This document shows positions 1 through 4,464 of a stretch of DNA of 8,927 bases, one piece after another. The stretch is from M50B103 sp041667565 (GTDB lineage: Bacteria > Fidelibacterota > Fidelibacteria > Fidelibacterales > Fidelibacteraceae). The translations under genes and the position numbers were made by a program. Each line of letters starts with the position of its first letter. Position 1 is the stretch's first letter. A model generated the notes under the pieces. The model did not search any database. It saw nothing but the letters and a program-made list of their open reading frames with translations, and was not told where the DNA came from. The stretch spans positions 1-8,927 of the forward strand of contig CAZNFT010000065.1 in assembly GCA_964572745.1 (NCBI GenBank), given 5' to 3'.

Positions 1-195
1 AGGATAACAAGATGTACCTGATGGCCTTTCGACAGGATAACAAGATGTACCTGATGGCCTTTCGACAGGATAACAAGATGTACCTGATAGACCTTTCGAC
101 GGGATAACAAGATGTACCTGATGGCCTTTCGACAGGATAACAAGATGTACCTGATAGACCTTTCGACGGGATAACAAGATGTACTTGATGGCCTT
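1..195. repeat. Left tandem array of 33/34-bp units, cut by the window edge
   Basis: Five full units and one partial unit lie head to tail at 1-33, 34-66, 67-100, 101-133, 134-167 and 168-195. Each begins with (a/g)ggataacaagatgtac and full units end with cctttcgac. Two unit types differ at the middle (gatggcc, 33 bp, against gatagacc, 34 bp) and at the first base (a or g). From 67 onward they alternate as a 67-bp dimer present twice (67-133 and 134-195), so a dimer was duplicated after the monomers diverged. Read on the minus strand the junctions give TTATCCTGTCG or TTATCCCGTCG, the same core as the array at 720-1003 in the opposite orientation. The last unit runs into the stop codon of the 194-574 gene. 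The array probably continues beyond base 1. Confidence 0.97.
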
Positions 196-574
196 ACTTG
201 CTTTTCAAATTTCTTACTTTTCGACGAATTTCAACTTTCTTCTCGCCGAAATTTATCAAAAGACCAAGATCATAACCGGTCGCTTTCAAATAATTGACTA
301 ATTGTACTTCGTGTATTGAAGATAACTGGCGTGTTGACTTTAGTTCAACAATTATTTCATCGTTAATAACCAAGTCTGCAACAAAATCTCCAACATCATA
401 TCCGTCATATTCCACTTTAATTGGACACTGTTGTTTTATGTCCAGACCACGTATTTTAATCAATTCAATATTCATACACTTTTCATAGACTTTTTCTAAA
501 TAACCAAAGCCCATTTGATTATATACCTTGTATGCTGCGCCAATGATCTTTTCTGTCACTTTTTCAAATAACAT
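194..574 (-). CDS. GxxExxY family protein (PD-(D/E)XK nuclease-like fold)
   Basis: A 126-residue protein, full length for the GxxExxY family (TIGR04256, Pfam PDDEXK_3). The name-giving motif is GYLEKVY at residues 24-30. A PD-(D/E)XK-like core follows: D67 in DFVADLVI, then E77-x-K79 in VELKS after a short hairpin, and Q91 with Y95 in HEVQLVNYLKATG, all features expected of this fold. The usual catalytic residues are therefore present. No signal peptide or membrane segment is visible, so it should be cytoplasmic. The start has a good Shine-Dalgarno (GAGGGG, about 6 nt upstream). The gene is separated from purH by 426 bp and is enclosed by two tandem arrays that share a core in inverted orientation; the left one begins in its TAA stop. 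The family's function is not established; some genomes carry many copies. Nuclease activity is an inference from the fold and residues. Confidence 0.93.
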   Translation of the reverse strand: MLFEKVTEKIIGAAYKVYNQMGFGYLEKVYEKCMNIELIKIRGLDIKQQCPIKVEYDGYDVGDFVADLVINDEIIVELKSTRQLSSIHEVQLVNYLKATGYDLGLLINFGEKKVEIRRKVRNLKSK

Positions 575-606
575 TTCGTTCCCCTCAATTTATTATTTAA
601 CTAAGT

Positions 607-640
607 CAAATTTACACTATTTTTCTAAATTTTCATTCAA
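607..640 (-). promoter_or_regulatory. Possible promoter of the GxxExxY gene
   Basis: On the minus strand TAAATTTG (607-614) matches the Bacteroidota-type -7 box TAnnTTTG, with a TTG (638-640) 23 nt upstream, slightly farther than usual. Transcription would start near 600, about 25 nt before the start codon. This rests on a short match in very AT-rich DNA and on an uncertain taxonomic assignment, so it is weak. Confidence 0.25.
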
Positions 641-662
641 CTAATTTTCTTTACCTCTAAAG

Positions 663-678
663 TGTGACCTAGGTCACA
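663..678. promoter_or_regulatory. Perfect 16-bp palindrome, CRP/FNR-type operator
   Basis: TGTGACCTAGGTCACA is a perfect palindrome and fits the TGTGA-N6-TCACA consensus of CRP/FNR-family regulators. Its flanks are AT-rich. It lies 88 bp upstream of the GxxExxY start codon, and if the suggested promoter is right its centre is near -70, a usual place for an activator. No plus-strand gene follows it, so the GxxExxY gene is the only visible target. Which regulator binds cannot be told; other members of the superfamily use closely similar sites. An accidental palindrome of this length and fit is unlikely. Confidence 0.65.
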
Positions 679-719
679 TATTTTTAAATTTTTACCCCAA
701 TTAAAACATAATCTTATCT

Positions 720-1003
720 TGATTACCCTCTTATCGCGCCGAAACACTATTTGGTTTATCCTGATTATCCTGTTATCCTATCAAGCATTACCTATCCTGG
801 TATCCTGTCAAGTATTAGCTATCCTGGTATCCTATCAAGCATTAGCTATCCTGATTATCCTGTTATCCTATCAAGCATTAGCTATCCTGATTATCCTGTT
901 ATCCTATCAAGCATTAGCTATCCTGGTATCCTGTTATCCTGTCAAGTATTAGCTATCCTGGTATCCTGTTATCCTGTCAAAGATCTTCCCTCTTATCCCG
1001 TCA
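720..1003. repeat. Right tandem array of 27-36-bp units ending at the purH stop
   Basis: Units begin caagYattagctatcctg and then carry one or two further (t)tatcctgt/tatcctat blocks. Boundaries are 782-808 (27 bp), 809-835 (27), 836-871 (36), 872-907 (36), 908-942 (35) and 943-977 (35), with a leading partial unit at about 756-781 and a degenerate unit at 978-1003. The 27-bp and 35/36-bp units differ by one internal 8-9-bp block. The decamer ccctcttatc occurs at both ends (726-735 and 988-997), suggesting decayed outer units. The core TGTTATCCTGTC (seen at 932-943 and 967-978) is also in the left array in reverse orientation. The array lies between purH and the upstream region of the GxxExxY gene. 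No rho-independent terminator is evident in it on the minus strand. Open frames through it are products of the repeat. Confidence 0.95.
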
Positions 1004-2605
1004 ATGTTTAAAATGCCGCATCCCCGTATATACCATCCCAACTCCAAGCTCATCAGCTTTGGCAATGACCTGCTTATCACGTATTGATCCACCCGGCTGG
1101 ACAATATTTTTTAGTCCGGCAGCGTGCGCAACTTCGACATTATCGGGGAAGGGGAAAAATGCATCCGAGATCAAAACAGCTTCAGCCATTTTTTCTTTAA
1201 TATAGTCTTCAAGGTCCCCTTGCCCATGCCACTCTGCTTTAAGATTTTCACGACTTCGTTTGATACTCAATTCTGTTGAGTTTAAACGATTAGGTTGACC
1301 ACAGCCCATGCCTAATAGCTGACAGTAGCCATTCTCCAGCTTGCGAACGATACAGATAGCATTGGATTTTAACTGGCGAACCGATTTTAAACCAAAATCA
1401 AGAAGTTCTACATCGATCTTAGCTTTGGTCTTTGTAACATTATCGATCTTAGCTTTGAGTTTTAAGTCTGAATCCTGATACAATAATGCATTGTGGAGAA
1501 CCTTCATGTCTTTCTCGGGAGATAGAAAATGAGGATCGAATTCAACAATGCGTAAATTTTTGTGAAGTTGTAAATATTCAAGCGCTTCAGGAGTAAAAGC
1601 GGGAGCGACAACGATCTCAACGAATTTCCGCTGGCTTTTATCTTCGGCGTCCAGGGCAAAAAATTCCACTGTTTCACGCTCTAGCTTAGTATTAAACGCA
1701 ATAACAGAACCAAAAGCCGAGAGAGGATCTCCAGCCCATGCCAGTTCCATTACTTTTCGCTGATCGTCACCGGTCGCCAATCCACAAGGATTGGCGTGCT
1801 TGATCACGGCAATGGCGTGCTGACGCATATCGCGAATAGACTCAATAGCGCCATACATATCGAACATATTATTATAGGACAATTCTTTTCCATGAAGAAC
1901 CTTCATATCGTAATAAGAATGATCAGCGCCCTTTTGGCGAAGAAAATAGCCATCCTGATGTGAGTTTTCGCCATAGCGCAATTTTTGGGCTTGGTCGTAT
2001 GCCAATCTTACAGATAATTCACCGGCCTCGGCATCCATTGTTGTGGCAATCAACGCATCGTAGTCAGCTGTATGGTTAAAGGCCTTTCGCATAAGATTAA
2101 AGCGTGTTTTTTCTGATAAGGCACCATCATTTTCGGCAAGTTCTGTCAATAAATGTGGATAATCATGAGGATCGACCACACTGGCTACATATTTATAATT
2201 CTTGGCTGAAGCACGGAGCATGGTAGGACCACCGATATCAATATTCTCAATAAGTGTGAGCAGATCAGCTCCCTGAGCCTTTACTTTTTCAAAGGGATAG
2301 AGATTGCAGACCACCATATCGATGGGCTCTATATTCAAAGATCCGGCCTCTTCGGCGTCTTTTTCGCGGTCATAAAGCAATGCGGATTCAATTTGAAAAG
2401 AAATTGTTTTCATTCTACCGCCAAAAGCTTCAGGATTGCCTGTTACTTCTGAAATATCTCTCACTTTAATACCGGCTTCTTCAAGAACTTTCTTGGTTCC
2501 ACCGGTTGAAATGATCTCGCAATTTTGTCTTTCAAGTGCCGCTGCAAAATCGACAACACCTGTTTTATCCGAAACTGAGATCAACGCTCTTTTGATCTTG
2601 ATCAT
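1001..2605 (-). CDS. purH: Bifunctional PurH: AICAR formyltransferase / IMP cyclohydrolase
   Basis: Catalyses the last two steps to IMP: formylation of AICAR with 10-formyl-tetrahydrofolate, then ring closure. At 534 residues it has the usual length. The N-terminal MGS-like cyclohydrolase domain shows SVSDKTGVVDFA (11-22), STGGTKKVL (33-41), R64/K66/T67, CNLYPF (100-105) and IDIGGPTMLRASAKN (122-136). The transformylase domain has LRYGENSHQ (209-217), the catalytic KHANPCG (269-275), MGCGQPNR and a C-terminus with SDAFFPFPDN, QPGGSIRD and GMRHFKH. Oddities: the usual LHP after KT is replaced by ISF, the Pro of RYGENPHQ is Ser, and there is an in-frame ten-codon near-repeat around 1412-1457. 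Start ATG is preceded by AAAGGAG 10 nt upstream that overlaps the stop of the membrane-protein gene, indicating coupling. The TGA stop lies in the last decayed unit of the repeat array. Confidence 0.97.
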   Translation of the reverse strand: MIKIKRALISVSDKTGVVDFAAALERQNCEIISTGGTKKVLEEAGIKVRDISEVTGNPEAFGGRMKTISFQIESALLYDREKDAEEAGSLNIEPIDMVVCNLYPFEKVKAQGADLLTLIENIDIGGPTMLRASAKNYKYVASVVDPHDYPHLLTELAENDGALSEKTRFNLMRKAFNHTADYDALIATTMDAEAGELSVRLAYDQAQKLRYGENSHQDGYFLRQKGADHSYYDMKVLHGKELSYNNMFDMYGAIESIRDMRQHAIAVIKHANPCGLATGDDQRKVMELAWAGDPLSAFGSVIAFNTKLERETVEFFALDAEDKSQRKFVEIVVAPAFTPEALEYLQLHKNLRIVEFDPHFLSPEKDMKVLHNALLYQDSDLKLKAKIDNVTKTKAKIDVELLDFGLKSVRQLKSNAICIVRKLENGYCQLLGMGCGQPNRLNSTELSIKRSRENLKAEWHGQGDLEDYIKEKMAEAVLISDAFFPFPDNVEVAHAAGLKNIVQPGGSIRDKQVIAKADELGVGMVYTGMRHFKH

Positions 2606-2620
2606 GACGCCAGGACTCCT

Positions 2621-3565
2621 TTATTTTTTTCTTATCAATACATTATCGACAATAAGCTTTTCTCCATTTTCTAACTCCAGCAAGAAAAAGCTATCACCTG
2701 TATATTGAAAATCTTTTATGACAATTTTTCGTGTATTAGAATATTTATAAAAATAATGCAGACCTACATGCTGAAGCGTTTTAAAACTTAATTCCTCTGT
2801 ACTTAATTTTAAATCACTTTTGACTCCCGGAATAACAATATCAATGCCCAGCACATAATTTAAACCAACAATTTCATCCAAATCATCAGCGATCCGATAC
2901 TCTGCAGGATCTACATTCTTGCTATGCCAAATACTCTCAACATTTCCCGCCTGCAAGAATTCAGGAGACTCTTCCCAATTGACTATATGATCTTTTTGCA
3001 AATCTTTAGAAAAAAGCTGATATGCTTCCACGACAGACTGAACATTCTTGGCTTCTTCAAAACTCTTGGGAATATCGGTGATCCAGAATATACTCATCCC
3101 AAGAAATAGCAAACTCGCAAGGATCCGGAACCACAAAGCTTTAAAATCAAAGACCCAGTAGATCAATATTAAAAATAGCGGCAGGATAAAAGGTAAATAG
3201 CCTAATAGTGCCTGACTGCTATCCCCCAACAAAAGAAGCTGAACAAAATGAATGCTATCCACAAGGACCAGACAAAAAATGACAGGTAAAAAGACTGCGG
3301 CAAGCAAATGCGAACGCGAACCTTTCAGCCAGATAAAAAACAGCATTAAAAGAGCAGAAAACACCAAGACCATCAACTCTGATAAACTGTCGGTAAAAGA
3401 CATTGATATTCCATGAAAACGCCTTAAATACGATATTAAAATAATACGCAAAACCACATAAATGCCCAAACCCATTAGAAGCCTGATAATAAACTCCCAA
3501 GCATTCTCGTAATATTCCACCACGCGCAGGCGATTTCTTTTTGCTTTTTCGAGATTAGTGGGCAT
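2621..3565 (-). CDS. Hypothetical five-helix membrane protein within the purine operon
   Basis: Not recognised. The 314-residue product starts with a basic, charged segment (1-23), then has about five hydrophobic helices at roughly 25-47, 61-80, 87-112, 121-139 and 144-163. A soluble, charged region of about 150 residues (164-314) follows, rich in D/E/K and with beta-like stretches such as NYVLGIDIVIP and KLIVDNVLI near the end. No cleavable signal peptide, enzyme motif or transporter signature is visible. Many positive residues flank the helices, but topology cannot be set with confidence. It sits between purQ (64-nt gap with a palindrome) and purH (15-nt gap; its TAA overlaps the purH Shine-Dalgarno), so it is co-transcribed with purine genes. 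Its own ribosome-binding site is weak (AAGG 15 nt upstream). Base composition resembles its neighbours. It could be a lineage-specific membrane sensor or structural protein; a purine-transport role would be pure speculation. Confidence 0.85.
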   Translation of the reverse strand: MPTNLEKAKRNRLRVVEYYENAWEFIIRLLMGLGIYVVLRIILISYLRRFHGISMSFTDSLSELMVLVFSALLMLFFIWLKGSRSHLLAAVFLPVIFCLVLVDSIHFVQLLLLGDSSQALLGYLPFILPLFLILIYWVFDFKALWFRILASLLFLGMSIFWITDIPKSFEEAKNVQSVVEAYQLFSKDLQKDHIVNWEESPEFLQAGNVESIWHSKNVDPAEYRIADDLDEIVGLNYVLGIDIVIPGVKSDLKLSTEELSFKTLQHVGLHYFYKYSNTRKIVIKDFQYTGDSFFLLELENGEKLIVDNVLIRKK

Positions 3566-3600
3566 ATTTTTACTACTCTACCTTGAATTAATGTTCTGTA

Positions 3601-3628
3601 GTAGAAACGCGATGCATCGCATCTCTAC
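3601..3628. repeat. 28-bp imperfect palindrome right after the purQ stop
   Basis: Two 14-bp arms, gtagaaacgcgatg and catcgcatctctac, meet without a spacer around the centre gatgcatc. The arms differ at two positions. In the minus-strand transcript both become G-U pairs, so the RNA can form an unbroken 14-bp stem, whereas the plus-strand transcript would have two A-C mismatches. From memory, similar sequences (GTAGAGACGCGATGCATCGCGTCTCTAC type) are scattered between genes in many bacteria. No run of T follows on the transcribed strand, so it does not look like a terminator. It lies one base after the purQ stop codon, in the longest gap of the operon. Confidence 0.85.
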
Positions 3629-3629
3629 A

Positions 3630-4454
3630 TTATTTCTGTCCCTTAATTTTGTTCACAATATTCCTGAAAACACTCATTCCTTCTCCATCTTCACTTATTC
3701 CGGGATCACTGCGTTTCTTGCCAGCCCAATCGGGGTGATTATAAAGAGAAAGATAGGCCTCGGGATGAGGCATTAAACCAAATACCTGACCGCTTGGGTC
3801 ACAAAGTCCTGCACAGTTTAAGTCCGCCCCGTTTGGATTTGCAGGATATTCCGCTGTGGGATTTTTATCCTTATCGGCATAGGTCAAAACATTGAGTTTT
3901 TTTTCAACAATAGCTTCACGGATTTCATCATCACGGATGATGAGTCTTCCTTCACCATGACGCACAGGCAGATCCATGCCTTTTATAGCAGGGTCACTCA
4001 AAAAAGCTGTAGGATTATTTTCTGTGATCAAGCAATGCACCCAACGGTCTTCAAACTTTCCTGAAGCATTATTGCTTAGAGTTACTTCTTGTTCAAAATT
4101 ACCGCCAATATTTGGCAATAATCCCATTTTTACCAATGCCTGAAAGCCATTGCATACACCGATAATATATTTTCCATCCTTTAAAAATTGAGATATTTCA
4201 TCAATAAACAACTTACCTGATCTCATTTTCTTGAATTTGAATTTATTTGCTAAAACTTTGGCTGAACCTATATCATCTCCAAAAGAAAAACCACCCGGAA
4301 AGTTCAGGATATCGTAATGATGAATGCTGTCCCTCTCCTGAAAAAGTTCATTCAGGTGCAAAATAGTCGCTTCAGCACCCTGCAGACGGTATGCCGCCGC
4401 CATTTCTTCTTCACAGTTAATGCCAAAGCCGGTTACGATCAGCGCTTTTACCAT
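3630..4454 (-). CDS. purQ: FGAM synthase glutaminase subunit (PurQ, large form)
   Basis: Class I glutamine amidotransferase that releases ammonia from glutamine for PurL. The nucleophile is C101 in GVCNGFQAL (elbow motif), and the His-Glu pair is H230/E232 in GLMPHPEAYL. FPGGFSFGDD (52-61), the RWVHCLITE stretch (137-145) and RHGEGR (165-170) are typical of this subunit. At 274 residues it is longer than the roughly 225-residue PurQ that works with PurS and small PurL, and resembles the C-terminal glutaminase domain of single-chain PurL, including the extended tail with HPDWAG. ATG start with AAAGGA 6-7 nt upstream overlapping the purL TAA; the gap to purL is 10 nt, so the two subunits are probably translated together in matched amounts. 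Confidence 0.96.
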   Translation of the reverse strand: MVKALIVTGFGINCEEEMAAAYRLQGAEATILHLNELFQERDSIHHYDILNFPGGFSFGDDIGSAKVLANKFKFKKMRSGKLFIDEISQFLKDGKYIIGVCNGFQALVKMGLLPNIGGNFEQEVTLSNNASGKFEDRWVHCLITENNPTAFLSDPAIKGMDLPVRHGEGRLIIRDDEIREAIVEKKLNVLTYADKDKNPTAEYPANPNGADLNCAGLCDPSGQVFGLMPHPEAYLSLYNHPDWAGKKRSDPGISEDGEGMSVFRNIVNKIKGQK

Positions 4455-4464
4455 GATGTTTCCT

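Noticed and set aside
1..195. Left array as a CRISPR
   Set aside because: Units are contiguous with no unique spacers between them and there are no cas genes, so it is a plain tandem repeat.
194..574. GxxExxY gene as a decayed remnant
   Set aside because: Length, start with good Shine-Dalgarno, family motif and the D/ExK residues are all intact, so it reads as a complete gene.
836..907. Minus-strand TAGGATAACAGGATAAT resembles the I-SceI homing endonuclease site
   Set aside because: It is one base short and has one substitution, and there is no LAGLIDADG gene in the window. The likeness is most probably a coincidence of the ggataa-type repeat.
719..1011. Two overlapping plus-strand open frames of 77 and 86 codons with repeating peptides (ILSSISYPDYPV type)
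   Set aside because: They are translations of the tandem repeat, which lacks stops in several frames. No ribosome-binding site, no conserved domain, and two frames are open at once.
3601..3628. Palindrome as an intrinsic terminator for purQ
   Set aside because: The transcribed strand has no T-run after the stem, and the next gene on the same strand starts 36 bp later.
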